A stretch of 64,000 bases of DNA from Suilimivivens sp045586385 (GTDB lineage: Bacteria > Bacillota > Clostridia > Lachnospirales > Lachnospiraceae): NCBI GenBank assembly GCA_045586385.1, contig JAZNAE010000015.1:20434-84433 (forward strand). The letters are read 5' to 3'. Positions within the stretch are counted from its first letter, which is position 1; each line of letters begins with the position of its first letter. Of the stretch, positions 31,016 to 40,620 are shown one piece after another. Both the position numbers and the translations under genes were made by a program. Below the pieces are notes generated by a model. The model made no database searches. It worked only from the letters and a program-made list of their open reading frames with translations, and had not been told where the DNA came from.

Positions 31016-31981
31016 ATGAATGCAGTTCTAGAGCAAATCAGTAAAATCGGTATTGTGCCGGTGGTAAAAATTGACAGAGCGGAAGATGCACTTCCTCTTG
31101 CGAGGGCGCTTTGTGCAGGTGGGCTTCCCTGCGCGGAGGTTACATTCCGTACCGATGCAGCAGCAGAGGCTATTAAGGTTATGGTAGACAATTTTCCCGA
31201 TATGTGTGTGGGAGCAGGTACTGTGCTAAATGCAGCACAGGTAGATGCTGCGGTAGATGCCGGTGCAAAGTTTATTGTAAGTCCCGGACTTAATCCCAAC
31301 ACCGTAAAATATTGTATTGAAAAGGGCGTACCCGTTACACCCGGTACATCCAGCCCCAGTGATATTGAGATGGCCATTGAACTTGGGCTTGATGTAGTAA
31401 AATTTTTCCCGGCAGAGCAGTCAGGCGGACTTGCTAAAATCAAAGCAATGGCAGCACCTTATGTGAATATGAAGTTTATGCCCACAGGCGGAATTAATGC
31501 AAAGAATTTAACATCCTACCTGGATTTCCCTAAGATTATTGCCTGCGGCGGATCATGGATGGTTCCCGGTGACCTCATTAATGCCGGTGAATGGGACAAA
31601 ATTGAGCAGCTTACACGAGAAGCAGTGCAGACCATGCTTGGGTTTGAATTGGGGCATGTAGGTATCAATGCAGAGAACGAAGAAGAGGCAAAAAAAGCAG
31701 CAGCAAGATTTTCCTTTATTTTTGGTATGCCTGCAAAAGACGGAAACAGTTCCATATTTGCAGGAACAGCAGTAGAGGTAATGAAGAATCCATATCTTGG
31801 AAAGAACGGTCACATTGCTATCAGAACAAACTACATCGAAAGAGCAATCAATTACCTTGAGAGCGTTCTAGGTGTGGAATTTAATGCTGAGTCCGCAAAG
31901 AAAGATGCAAAGGGAGCATTAAAAGCAATTTATTTAAATGAAGAAATCGGTGGTTTTGCCGTACATTTGGTACAGAAGTAA
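31016..31981 (+). CDS. eda: KDPG aldolase fused to a VOC-like domain
   Basis: 321 residues. Residues 1-210 are a 2-keto-3-deoxy-6-phosphogluconate aldolase: IGIVPVVKIDRAEDALPLA, CAEVTFRTDAA (Glu), VGAGTVL, FIVSPGLNP, and DVVKFFPAEQSGG with the Schiff-base Lys (about 129). It splits KDPG into pyruvate and glyceraldehyde-3-phosphate (Entner-Doudoroff, uronate degradation). Normal enzymes are about 210 residues; here 110 extra residues (LGHVGINAENEEEAKKAAAR, then GHIAIRTNYIERAINYLES) show the beta-alpha-beta pattern of a VOC/glyoxalase-like domain. Next to kdgK, 30 bases apart, likely one operon. Confidence 0.85.
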   Translation: MNAVLEQISKIGIVPVVKIDRAEDALPLARALCAGGLPCAEVTFRTDAAAEAIKVMVDNFPDMCVGAGTVLNAAQVDAAVDAGAKFIVSPGLNPNTVKYCIEKGVPVTPGTSSPSDIEMAIELGLDVVKFFPAEQSGGLAKIKAMAAPYVNMKFMPTGGINAKNLTSYLDFPKIIACGGSWMVPGDLINAGEWDKIEQLTREAVQTMLGFELGHVGINAENEEEAKKAAARFSFIFGMPAKDGNSSIFAGTAVEVMKNPYLGKNGHIAIRTNYIERAINYLESVLGVEFNAESAKKDAKGALKAIYLNEEIGGFAVHLVQK

Positions 31982-32011
31982 ATAAGAGCAAACGGAAAGG
32001 AATTTATAACA

Positions 32012-33043
32012 ATGGCAAAAGTAATTACAATGGGCGAAATTATGCTCAGACTATCAACTCCCAACAATGAAAAATTTATTCAGGCAGATGAGTTTGATAT
32101 TAACTATGGCGGCGGTGAAGCAAACGTAGCGGTATCCCTTGCAAACTATGGACATGATGCAGAGTTCGTAACTGCAGTTCCGGACAATGAAATCGGAGAA
32201 TGTGCAATTGCAGCACTTCGCAAATACAATGTAGAGACAAAGCATATTGCAAAATGTGGTGAGAGACTTGGCATTTACTTTTTGGAAACCGGTTCTGCCA
32301 TGAGACCCTCCAAGGTAATTTATGACAGGGCACATTCTTCTATTTCTACAGCAACAGAAGCTGATTTTGACTTTGATGCTATCTTTGAAGGTGCAGATTG
32401 GTTCCACTTTACAGGAATTACACCGGCTGTATCCGATGCGGCAGCAGAACTTACCCAAAAGGCATTAATTGCTGCTAAAAAGCATGGGGTCAAGGTTTCC
32501 GTAGACTTAAATTTCCGTAAGAAATTATGGACATCCGAAAAGGCACAGAAAGTTATGACGGGACTTATGAAGTATGTAGATGTTTGTATCGGTAATGAAG
32601 AAGATGCAGAACTGGTACTTGGCTTTAAACCCGGTGAAACCGATGTGACAAGTGGTGAGTTAGAACTTGCCGGATACAAATCCATATTTGAGCAGATGGT
32701 AGATAAGTTTAATTTTGAATATTGTGTATCCTCTCTTCGAGTAAGTCATTCTGCTTCCGATAACGGCTGGTCTGCATGTATCTACTCCAGAGATACGAAG
32801 GAATTTTATCATTCCAGAGAATACAGAATCAGTCCTATTGTAGACCGTGTGGGCGGCGGGGATTCTTTTGCAGGCGGTGTTATCTGTGGTATGGTAGACG
32901 GAAAAGATTTTAAGGCAGCGCTCGAGTTTGGCGTAGCTGCGTCTGCATTAAAACACACGATTCCCGGTGACTTTAACTTGGTATCCAGAAAAGAAGTGGA
33001 TACATTGGCCGGTGGCGATGCATCGGGCCGTGTGCAGAGATAA
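32012..33043 (+). CDS. kdgK: 2-Keto-3-deoxygluconate kinase (PfkB family)
   Basis: 343 residues. The start VITMGEIMLRLSTPNNEKF and GGGEANVAVSLANYG, the substrate strand FETGSAMRPSKVIYDRA-like region, and the catalytic GGGDSFAGGVICGM (Asp as base, about residue 283) mark a PfkB/ribokinase. Paired with KDPG aldolase, it should phosphorylate 2-keto-3-deoxygluconate with ATP to give the aldolase substrate. Cytosolic. A terminator follows. Confidence 0.88.
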   Translation: MAKVITMGEIMLRLSTPNNEKFIQADEFDINYGGGEANVAVSLANYGHDAEFVTAVPDNEIGECAIAALRKYNVETKHIAKCGERLGIYFLETGSAMRPSKVIYDRAHSSISTATEADFDFDAIFEGADWFHFTGITPAVSDAAAELTQKALIAAKKHGVKVSVDLNFRKKLWTSEKAQKVMTGLMKYVDVCIGNEEDAELVLGFKPGETDVTSGELELAGYKSIFEQMVDKFNFEYCVSSLRVSHSASDNGWSACIYSRDTKEFYHSREYRISPIVDRVGGGDSFAGGVICGMVDGKDFKAALEFGVAASALKHTIPGDFNLVSRKEVDTLAGGDASGRVQR

Positions 33044-33059
33044 CAATAAAGAAATAGAA

Positions 33060-33107
33060 ATATCCTCTTTTGTCAAATTACAGGGATGGCAAAGAGGATA
33101 TTTTTTT
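33060..33107 (+). terminator. Rho-independent terminator
   Basis: ATATCCTCTTTTG (from 33,060) pairs with a downstream GCAAAGAGGATAT ending at 33,101, followed by a T-run. Confidence 0.8.
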
Positions 33108-33151
33108 AATTTTCTGACAAAAGAGAAAATGGGAAATAGGGCCTAATACGG

Positions 33152-33180
33152 TTGCAAAAAAAATGTATAAATGTTATATT
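33152..33180 (+). promoter_or_regulatory. Sigma-A-like promoter of lipoprotein gene
   Basis: TTGCAA (33,152-33,157) and TATATT (33,175-33,180) with a 17-base spacer, about 55 bases before the lipoprotein ATG. Confidence 0.6.
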
Positions 33181-33234
33181 ACTGACTGTTGTGAAAAAGG
33201 CGGTAGAAAATCGTCAAGATTTAGGAGGAGAATT

Positions 33235-33945
33235 ATGAAAAAGAAATTAGCAGTATTGGTACTTGCTGCAAGCATGGTATTATGTGCATGTGGCGCAGAA
33301 GCAGAAACTGACGCAGAAGTAAGCGTAGAGGTTGAAGCAGAAGAAGAGGCAGAAGCAGAAGAAACTGAAGTGGAAGAAGAAGCAACTGAAGAAGAAACAG
33401 AAGAAACTGCAGGTTTTGTGAAAGGTTCTGTTACAGAAACAGGATGGGAAAGCGAATGGATCGGTATCCGTTATACATGTCCTGAAGGAATGACTATGGC
33501 AACTGATGAAGAACTGAATGAAGTTATGGGACTTGGTCAGGAAATGCTTTCCGAAGACTTCACAGAAGCACAGCTTAAATATGCTGAACTTGCAACTGTA
33601 TATGAAATGATGTGTAGTGACGAAACGGGTGCAACTAACATTATGGTTTCTGTAGAAAAACTTCCCATGGAATTAACTGCAGATCAGTATATTGAAGCTG
33701 TAGAACAGCAGTTATCTGCGGTATCTGCTATTACATATGAAACTGTTAATAATGGTGAAGTAGTAGCTATCGGTGGTGTTGACTTTACTAAGTTAGAATG
33801 TACCGCTGATTATGAAGGTGTAGTTATGCATCAGGATTACTATGTAACTATGATTGAAGACAGAGCAGTAGCAGCGGTAGTTACCTATATTGATGAAACA
33901 GCTGCAGCAGCAGATGCAATCATGAATGGATTTGCTGCTTACTAA
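33235..33945 (+). CDS. Lipoprotein with acidic linker
   Basis: 236 residues, ATG 33,235 behind AGGAGGAG. A signal peptide (KKKLAVLVLAASMVLCAC) with lipobox LCAC makes Cys19 the lipid anchor. A long Glu/Ala/Thr linker (about 20-60) precedes the folded part (WIGIRYTCPEGMTMATDEEL; VSVEKLPMELTADQYIEAVE). The pattern fits small extracytoplasmic lipoproteins of Clostridia that hold a PsbP/DUF-like domain; not identified more closely. Own promoter and terminator, so monocistronic. Confidence 0.7.
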   Translation: MKKKLAVLVLAASMVLCACGAEAETDAEVSVEVEAEEEAEAEETEVEEEATEEETEETAGFVKGSVTETGWESEWIGIRYTCPEGMTMATDEELNEVMGLGQEMLSEDFTEAQLKYAELATVYEMMCSDETGATNIMVSVEKLPMELTADQYIEAVEQQLSAVSAITYETVNNGEVVAIGGVDFTKLECTADYEGVVMHQDYYVTMIEDRAVAAVVTYIDETAAAADAIMNGFAAY

Positions 33946-33976
33946 TTAGTTTTACGAATTTGTTAATCATCTATCT

Positions 33977-34011
33977 AACCCGTAAGGTATAGAATACCTT
34001 GCGGGTTTTTT
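33977..34011 (+). terminator. Rho-independent terminator
   Basis: AACCCGTAAGGTAT pairs with ATACCTTGCGGGTT around AGA, with a following T-run. Confidence 0.85.
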
Positions 34012-34104
34012 GTTGCATTTCTTCACGGGACAGTCACGAAAAGTAACATGACGGATATAATATCATAAAGACACAAATCCGCATATTTGGCGGAAGGGGT
34101 GATT

Positions 34105-34893
34105 ATGGAGCAAGCAATTCTTTGGGCTTTTCTTGGAACAGGATTTACTTTTGTTATGACTGTATTAGGCGCGGGAATAGTGATTTTTTGCAAAAAAGAG
34201 ATGAATAAGAATATTCAGAATGCTTTTTTGGGCTTTGCATCCGGTGTAATGCTTGCCGCTATGGTTTGGTCATTGTTAATTCCTGCCATAGAAAGAGCAG
34301 AAGAATTGGAAAATATTGGTTGGATTCCGGCTGCGGGAGGGTTTATATTCGGCGGAATTTTTTTAATGTTAATTGATTATGCAATAAGATGTTATTATTT
34401 CAAGGAGCAGAGGGATGCCAATCCGTTTAGACATAGAACCACATTGTTGATATTGGCGGTTACGCTTCATAATATACCCGAAGGAATGGCAGTAGGGCTT
34501 GCTTTTGCCATAGCGATACAACAATCAGAGAATGCATCATTATTTGCAGGCGCATTTGCATTGGCACTCGGTATGGGAATTCAAAATTTTCCGGAAGGAG
34601 CAGCAGTGTCCTTACCGCTTAGACAGTCAGGAATGAGCCGGAAAAAGTCTTTTGTTATGGGGATCTTATCAGGTGTGGTAGAGCTTATTTTTGGTGTGGG
34701 GATTACACTTCTTGCAGCGTGGATTACGCCTTTTATGCCGTGGTTTCTTTCTTTTGCTGCGGGAGCGATGCTTTATGTAGTGGTAAAAGAATTGATACCC
34801 GAGGCAACAAGCGGCACTAAGCCGAGTGTGGGCGTTTTGGGAATTATGATAGGATTTATGATAATGATGATTCTGGATGTGGCGCTTGGATGA
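34105..34893 (+). CDS. ZIP-family metal transporter
   Basis: 262 residues, starting at ATG 34,105 (GAAGGGG six bases before). Eight hydrophobic segments are visible. Helix 4 carries HNIPEGMAVGLAFAIA and helix 5 FPEGAAVSLPLR, the two conserved metal-binding helices of ZIP proteins (His-Asn-x-Pro-Glu-Gly). It probably imports divalent zinc (or iron/manganese). No large His-rich loop. It stands alone; the two COG0523 metal GTPases at 47,884-49,889 could be functionally related. Confidence 0.85.
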   Translation: MEQAILWAFLGTGFTFVMTVLGAGIVIFCKKEMNKNIQNAFLGFASGVMLAAMVWSLLIPAIERAEELENIGWIPAAGGFIFGGIFLMLIDYAIRCYYFKEQRDANPFRHRTTLLILAVTLHNIPEGMAVGLAFAIAIQQSENASLFAGAFALALGMGIQNFPEGAAVSLPLRQSGMSRKKSFVMGILSGVVELIFGVGITLLAAWITPFMPWFLSFAAGAMLYVVVKELIPEATSGTKPSVGVLGIMIGFMIMMILDVALG

Positions 34894-34929
34894 TACTTTG
34901 TGTAAAAACAGAATTGTGCAAAATGACGA

Positions 34930-34958
34930 TTGACAGTCAATATGTAATTTGTTAAGAT
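34930..34958 (+). promoter_or_regulatory. Promoter of the type VII secretion operon
   Basis: TTGACA (34,930-34,935) and TAAGAT (34,953-34,958) with an exact 17-base spacer, about 115 bases before the EssC-like start. Best sigma-A match near the operon. Confidence 0.7.
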
Positions 34959-35074
34959 GAGTTCACTTCAAAATTTCTTTTAATATATTTTTAATCTAAA
35001 TTCTGATAACTTTCTGGAAGTTCAGAAAATTACCCAACTGATTTAAAAAAGGATAGCAGGAGGTGAAGGTCTGT

Positions 35075-38000
35075 TTGTCGACTCATGGAAAAGAGCGGAA
35101 GGACTTGAATGTGTACCTTTATTTTTACACAAAAGATGTATACTTTCGTGAAAAGAAAAACTTTGATACCGAGGAGATGCTGTGGATAGAGATATCAGCA
35201 GAAAAACTGGGTACAATGGGACCATTAAAGATAAAAATAGAGAGAGGTAAAAGCGGTTTTTATATTTATGGTGATAAAGAAACAAGCGGAAATTTTGCAT
35301 TTTTAAAAACAGAGGATGGACAAACTGTTTTTCTGGTTATAGCAGAAGGAAAAGAAAAATTGGGCCTTTGTAGTAGAATTCAAATGCAATATGATGCGGT
35401 AGTGGTTGTGGGGAGTAGCTACTTAAGTGATATTTTTTATGAGTATGAAACATTCATAAGTGAAAGGATGTTTACCATAGAAAAATCAGGTAATAGATTC
35501 CGGCTGTGCGGAATGTCTCTTGATAAAGGCAGAAAAGAGAGCGGAGCCGTTTATGTAAATGGAGAGGCTATAGATGAAGATATTACCTTACAGGTAGGGG
35601 ATACGATTGTATTACAGGGGCTTTCAATTTTACTATTGCATGATATGTTGCTTTGTACTTGTTTCTACGGTACTATGCGTGTGGCCCGGAGTATCACTGT
35701 TACAACCATAAATAAGTGCAATTTACGGGGGGAACAAAGGAGAGAAGACCTGGAAAGTGTTATGGCGACGGATAGAAATCTACATATGGGAGAGGTGGAA
35801 GTGGAGCGTCCACAGGCCGAAATAAAGCAGACCAATCACCCCTTTGTTTTGACAATGGGGCCAACAGCTACGATGATATTGCCTGTATTGCTCATGACCT
35901 ATGTGGGAACGAAAGTGTCCGGGAATACCGGTTACTATCAGGTTACGATATGGATGACAATTGCCTCAGTAATTCTCAGTACGTTCTGGACATCTGTCAA
36001 CTACATTTACAGAAAAATGATTACAAGAAAAGAAGAAAGAGAGAGAAGAAATTCTTATAAAGAATATTTGAACCGGCTCAAGGAGTATATGGAAGTATGC
36101 ATGAAAGAAAACAGGGAAACGATGCTACTGCAATATCCTTCGTATCAATTTTTCTTAGGAGATGAGGGAAGAGGAAAAGTGCTTTGGAGCAAAGGATATG
36201 AAAGAAGCAGCACATGTTTTATAAGGTTGGGATTAGGTGAGAGTTTATTTCAAATATCTGTAAAAATGCCGGGAGGAAAACAGGAACTGTGCACAGATGA
36301 TTTGCTTAAGGATGCCTATCAACTGTCGGAAACATACAGATACATAGAGGATGTACCGGTTGGAATTGATTTGATGGAGGCAGGAAACGTAAGTTATGTG
36401 GGAGAGAATGTTTATACAGTAGTGATGCAAAGTGTCATACAACTGATAGCTAGACATGATGGAAGAAATATGAAGATAGCCTTTTTCTATAATGATGAGT
36501 GTAGACAAGAGCAAAATATGGCACAGTGCTTCAAGTGGCTTCCACATGTTTGGAATGCGGAAAAAAACATACGTTTCCTGGCAGGAAATGAGGCGGAAGC
36601 AGATGAAATCATATCTTATCTTTCCAAGAAATTCGGTAATGAGACAGAAGAAGATGTAAAAGTAAAATATGTAATAATTGCGTCAAATGAGAAACTTGTA
36701 AGGGCCGGGAGTATAGATAAAATAAGCAAAATGTCTGTGGACAAGTCAGAAGTCCGCACAATATATATAGGGAAAAAGAGAGAAAGTATTCCGGTGGAAT
36801 GCAGTCATGTAGTGGATGTGGATAGGGAAAGGATATGTTGGCAGGAAGACGGAAAAATAATGGAACAGTCGCTAAGACCGGAAGTGTGTGTGGCTACGCA
36901 GGCTGATACATATATGAGGAAAATGGCATGTAAAGAGACCGGTAGTATGGGTGGAGAAAAATGGAATAATCAGCTTTCTTTTTTAGAACTGTATGGTTGT
37001 GAAAAAGTGGAAGAATTGAATTGTTCACTGCGTTGGAGGGAGAACCGTACAAAAAATAAGATACGGGTTCCAATCGGCAAAGAAAAAGGCGATAAGTTGA
37101 TTTGTCTGGATATCCATGAAAAAGCGCATGGCCCCCACGGTCTTGTAGCAGGAACAACAGGTTCCGGAAAAAGTGAGTTGTTACAGACATATCTGTTGTC
37201 ATTAGCAGTTTCTTTTAGTCCAGAGGATATCAATTTTTTTATTATTGATTATAAAGGGGGCGGAATGGGAGATGCATTAAAAAAACTTCCGCATTGCAGT
37301 GGAGTAATATCCAATTTATCCGGAAGACAAATCAGAAGGGCACTGGCGGCTATTAAAAGTGAAAATACCAGAAGGCAGATGTGCTTTCATAAAGCAGGAG
37401 TCAGCCATATTGAGGAATATGCAGAACTATATAAGGCCGGTATAAAAGAAGAACCCATACCGCATCTTCTGATTGTTGTGGATGAATTTGCAGAATTGAA
37501 AAAAGAAGAACCGGAATTTATGAAAGAAATAATCAGTGTGTCACAGGTGGGACGGAGTCTGGGGATACATTTGATTTTGGCAACACAGAAACCGGCGGGG
37601 ACGGTAGACGACAAAATATGGAGCAATACCAGATTCAGATTATGTCTGCGGGTGGCGGATAAGCAGGATAGTCATGATATGCTTCACAGATCTGATGCAG
37701 CATATCTGACAGTTGCCGGCAGAGGATATATGCAGGTGGGAAATAATGAATTATTTACTGAGTTTCAGACCGGATACAGTAAAGCACTTTACCTACCGAT
37801 ACGTCAGAGGGGAGAAACTGCATTTGTCACAAATACAGGAAGCCGGATAAAGCTTCTGGATAAAGAAATGGAAAAGAAACAAAGGCAATTGGAATGTATT
37901 GTTGCATATATAAATGAAACCTTTGTTAAGAATGTTTATAAAAGTGCAGAAATGCTTTGGATGCCGGAACTTTCAAAACAAGTTGTGCTGTCAGATGGAA

Positions 38001-39445
38001 GTTTGGACAGCTGTGGAGAAATTTGTCTGGGAATTTGTGATCATGTCAGGGAGCGAAAGCAACTTCCGGTATATTATAATCCGGTCAGAGACGGACACTT
38101 GTGCTTATGCGGCGGGCCGGCAAGTGGGAAAAGTACATTTTTACAGACTGTATTGTGGCAACTATGTAACGGAAATAATACAGATGAGGCTCAGTTTTTA
38201 CTGATAGCTTCTGATTATGCGGGGCTTAATTGCTTTGAAAATATGCCACACTGTATAGGAATCATGAAGTCTGCAGAGGAAGCAGAGTGCTTCTTCTATC
38301 ATTTAAAATCTCTTTTTTATCAACGGAAACATCTGTTAGAGGGCATAAACTATGTCCAATATCAAAGGAAACAATCAAAAAAAATACCACAAGTATATAT
38401 TGTAATCGATGGTTACGGAAACTTTCGTGAGCTGACACAGGATGCATATGCATGGATGATAGAAAAAATAGCAAGCGAAGGCCTTAATTATGGGATTTAT
38501 TTAGTGATAACAGCATCAGCAGTAGGAAATACGGAAGTGCCTATAAAGCTGTTTGAGAAAATAAAAACAACAGTTGCACTTGCGGTAACTGAAAGTACAA
38601 CTTACGGTGATGTGCTTAGAAGGTATCAGATAAGTATATTTCCTGCACAAGATTGCAAAGGACGTGGCTTATGCAAATTCGGTGATGAAATACTGGAATT
38701 TCAAGTGCCTTTGATAGCCGAGGAGGATGATTACGAAAGAATTCAAAGGATAGAAGAAAGAGCCCGGATGCTATCGGAAAAGGAAAGCGCAGCACAGAAA
38801 TTTCCAAAACTGCCGAAAGTTCCTAAATTCGAGGTGCTATATAAGCAATTTAAAAAAGAACAAGAGGGAAAGGAAAACAGAATCCCTATCGGTTATCATA
38901 AGCAAAGCGCAAATGTAGAGGTCTTTCCTTTTTCTAAGTTGCCCTTCGTAATAACAGGTGTAGCAGGGAGCGGAAAGAAAATGCTTCTTAGCATCATGAT
39001 GAAAGCGTTACATAAACAAGGTATCCCGGTTTATTTGTATGATACGGAGGAGCAAATGGAGAAATATGATGTCGGTTTTGCAACTGCTGTTACAAAAGAA
39101 AAGCTTGAAGGAGGAGAACTGTGGAAACAAAAGAACGCAGTATTGGCAATCGGTAATTTGACAAATTTTGTGAAAGAGATACCGTTTTACCATGTTTCAT
39201 TTCCTATCATAGCAATTAATCATACAGAAGAGGAAATGAAAGTGATAGGGAACCCTTGGTTTGAAGAAATTACAAAAAATCAGTGCGGAATTTGTTTGGG
39301 AACAATTCCGGGAAATCAAAAAACATTAAGTTTTGATGACTTGGGATATGAGCAGATGTGTAAAAAAGTACCGCCGGGATATGGATATTTAAAGAGCGGT
39401 ACGGGCGAGGCTACGAAGCAGATTTACTTGGTAAGGGAGGGATAA
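35075..39445 (+). CDS. essC: EssC-like type VII secretion ATPase (FtsK/SpoIIIE type)
   Basis: About 1,456 residues, near the usual 1,480. TTG 35,075 lies 11 bases after AGGAGG; a GTG at 35,063 would overlap that site. The N-terminal 250 residues include an FHA-like part (about 132-200, FTIEKSGNRFRLCGMSL, YVNGEAIDEDITLQVGDT). Two membrane helices lie at about 255-313. Three ATPase domains: GTTGSGKSELL (about 693) with LLIVVDEFAEL (about 803); GGPASGKSTFL (about 1,013) with VYIVIDGYG; GVAGSGKKMLL (about 1,295) with a weak Walker B. It drives export of WXG100 proteins through the membrane. It is the only core T7SS membrane protein seen here; EssA, EssB and EsaA are not in the window. Confidence 0.88.
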   Translation: MSTHGKERKDLNVYLYFYTKDVYFREKKNFDTEEMLWIEISAEKLGTMGPLKIKIERGKSGFYIYGDKETSGNFAFLKTEDGQTVFLVIAEGKEKLGLCSRIQMQYDAVVVVGSSYLSDIFYEYETFISERMFTIEKSGNRFRLCGMSLDKGRKESGAVYVNGEAIDEDITLQVGDTIVLQGLSILLLHDMLLCTCFYGTMRVARSITVTTINKCNLRGEQRREDLESVMATDRNLHMGEVEVERPQAEIKQTNHPFVLTMGPTATMILPVLLMTYVGTKVSGNTGYYQVTIWMTIASVILSTFWTSVNYIYRKMITRKEERERRNSYKEYLNRLKEYMEVCMKENRETMLLQYPSYQFFLGDEGRGKVLWSKGYERSSTCFIRLGLGESLFQISVKMPGGKQELCTDDLLKDAYQLSETYRYIEDVPVGIDLMEAGNVSYVGENVYTVVMQSVIQLIARHDGRNMKIAFFYNDECRQEQNMAQCFKWLPHVWNAEKNIRFLAGNEAEADEIISYLSKKFGNETEEDVKVKYVIIASNEKLVRAGSIDKISKMSVDKSEVRTIYIGKKRESIPVECSHVVDVDRERICWQEDGKIMEQSLRPEVCVATQADTYMRKMACKETGSMGGEKWNNQLSFLELYGCEKVEELNCSLRWRENRTKNKIRVPIGKEKGDKLICLDIHEKAHGPHGLVAGTTGSGKSELLQTYLLSLAVSFSPEDINFFIIDYKGGGMGDALKKLPHCSGVISNLSGRQIRRALAAIKSENTRRQMCFHKAGVSHIEEYAELYKAGIKEEPIPHLLIVVDEFAELKKEEPEFMKEIISVSQVGRSLGIHLILATQKPAGTVDDKIWSNTRFRLCLRVADKQDSHDMLHRSDAAYLTVAGRGYMQVGNNELFTEFQTGYSKALYLPIRQRGETAFVTNTGSRIKLLDKEMEKKQRQLECIVAYINETFVKNVYKSAEMLWMPELSKQVVLSDGSLDSCGEICLGICDHVRERKQLPVYYNPVRDGHLCLCGGPASGKSTFLQTVLWQLCNGNNTDEAQFLLIASDYAGLNCFENMPHCIGIMKSAEEAECFFYHLKSLFYQRKHLLEGINYVQYQRKQSKKIPQVYIVIDGYGNFRELTQDAYAWMIEKIASEGLNYGIYLVITASAVGNTEVPIKLFEKIKTTVALAVTESTTYGDVLRRYQISIFPAQDCKGRGLCKFGDEILEFQVPLIAEEDDYERIQRIEERARMLSEKESAAQKFPKLPKVPKFEVLYKQFKKEQEGKENRIPIGYHKQSANVEVFPFSKLPFVITGVAGSGKKMLLSIMMKALHKQGIPVYLYDTEEQMEKYDVGFATAVTKEKLEGGELWKQKNAVLAIGNLTNFVKEIPFYHVSFPIIAINHTEEEMKVIGNPWFEEITKNQCGICLGTIPGNQKTLSFDDLGYEQMCKKVPPGYGYLKSGTGEATKQIYLVREG

Positions 39446-39447
39446 AG

Positions 39448-39693
39448 ATGATTATGGTGGATGTCAAGGTACCGGAAACCGGACAGGTATATGATTTTGA
39501 GTTGGATGAGGAAAAGAAAGTAGAAACCTTACTAAGAGAGATCGTGCAACTGATTGCAGATAGAGAAAATCTTTCTATACAAGAAGACTGTTTGCTTGTC
39601 CTTTATGCATTTCAAAACGAAGAAATATTAAATAGCAATCAGACATTGAAAGAACAGGGCGTAAGAAGTGGGGACCGGCTAATATTATTTTGA
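39448..39693 (+). CDS. YukD/EsaB-like ubiquitin-fold protein
   Basis: 81 residues, ATG 39,448 six bases after GGAGGG. The sequence VDVKVPETGQVYDFELDEEK, LLREIVQLIADREN and LKEQGVRSGDRLILF has the beta-grasp pattern and the SGDxLIL end of YukD/EsaB proteins, small cytosolic partners of T7SS. It lies two bases after essC. In characterised systems it regulates or assists secretion. Confidence 0.8.
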   Translation: MIMVDVKVPETGQVYDFELDEEKKVETLLREIVQLIADRENLSIQEDCLLVLYAFQNEEILNSNQTLKEQGVRSGDRLILF

Positions 39694-39709
39694 AGGGAGA
39701 ACAGAGAAG

Positions 39710-40009
39710 ATGGAGGAAGAGAACGTACAATTTTGCGGAAGAGAAATGAAAGAGATACAGGAACAATATATGTCATCGATTACGGATTTGTACGATGCAT
39801 TAAGACTGTATGAAACAGAAAATGATTACTTGTCAGGCATGTGGAAAGGAGATGCGGCAACAACTTTTTTTGATGGGCAAAAAAAGTTCCGGGATCAGTT
39901 AAGTGCCGGTATGCAAAAGACAGAACGATTAATTATGGCACTTATGCAAACAGAAAAAGTTTTTGAACAGGGAGAAAAAGAAATCTCCGGAATGTTGGAG
40001 GGCACATGA
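39710..40009 (+). CDS. WXG100-type protein 1
   Basis: 99 residues, two predicted helices with the turn LSGMWKGDAATTFF (WxG) at about residues 43-56. The late stretch KVFEQGE has a FxxxE variant of the YxxxD/E export signal. Such helical hairpins pair and leave through EssC. Shares the operon and the EssC export route with the four WXG100-type genes below. Confidence 0.75.
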   Translation: MEEENVQFCGREMKEIQEQYMSSITDLYDALRLYETENDYLSGMWKGDAATTFFDGQKKFRDQLSAGMQKTERLIMALMQTEKVFEQGEKEISGMLEGT

Positions 40010-40011
40010 TT

Positions 40012-40314
40012 ATGGGAGATGTAGTACAGATACAGATAACGCCGGAGTATATGTTGCAGAGTGCAGAAGTAATGCTGGAAGCAACCATGAAAGCAGTGGG
40101 AGCAATCTCAGAAATGGAGGAATTGACGGTGCATACACAAACATATTTTTGCGGAAAAGCAGGTGAGAGTTTTCGTGCAAAAATGAGAGAAGTAATGGAA
40201 GAGTGGCGGCTTAGTGTGGACGTAATGAAGGAGAATGTAACTGAATTACAGGAAATAGCAGAGGAATACCGAAAAGCGGAAGGAGAAAATAAAGATGCTG
40301 CAACACGAAATTGA
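40012..40314 (+). CDS. WXG100-type protein 2 (variant turn)
   Basis: 100 residues. ATG 40,012 is chosen over 40,006 because GGAGGG ends only three bases before the latter. Two long helices are joined by TYFCGKAGESF, where Phe-Cys-Gly replaces Trp-x-Gly. The C-terminal EYRKAE matches the YxxxE secretion signal. Overlaps the next gene by 20 bases. Confidence 0.65.
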   Translation: MGDVVQIQITPEYMLQSAEVMLEATMKAVGAISEMEELTVHTQTYFCGKAGESFRAKMREVMEEWRLSVDVMKENVTELQEIAEEYRKAEGENKDAATRN

Positions 40315-40606
40315 AATATATTATGAGCAGTCTATGGAGATTGCAAAAAGACTTCGGGAAGTGTCGAAGCATTTGAACTACATAGCAAAGGAGAATGTTG
40401 CATGGAGTATGAAAGCAATAAAGGAGGCGTGGGAGGGAGAGAGTGTAATTGTTTTTACAGGTAAGTATGCAGAGGTGGCAATGCGTATAAAGGAAGATGC
40501 CGGCAGCATAGAAAAAATAGGGAACAAAATAGAAGAAAAGGTGACACAGATTTTTTCTTCGGAAAATAAGAATGTAGTTACCGCAGTGTTAAGAAATTAT
40601 AGTTAG
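40295..40606 (+). CDS. WXG100-type protein 3
   Basis: 103 residues, ATG 40,295 with AAGGAG upstream. Helix-turn-helix with KEAWEGESVIVFTGKYAEVA (WEG). No YxxxD/E signal is visible in its tail; it may be exported as a partner of another WXG100 protein, as heterodimers usually carry the signal on one subunit. Confidence 0.7.
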   Translation: MLQHEIEIYYEQSMEIAKRLREVSKHLNYIAKENVAWSMKAIKEAWEGESVIVFTGKYAEVAMRIKEDAGSIEKIGNKIEEKVTQIFSSENKNVVTAVLRNYS

Positions 40607-40620
40607 AGGAGGATTTTATT

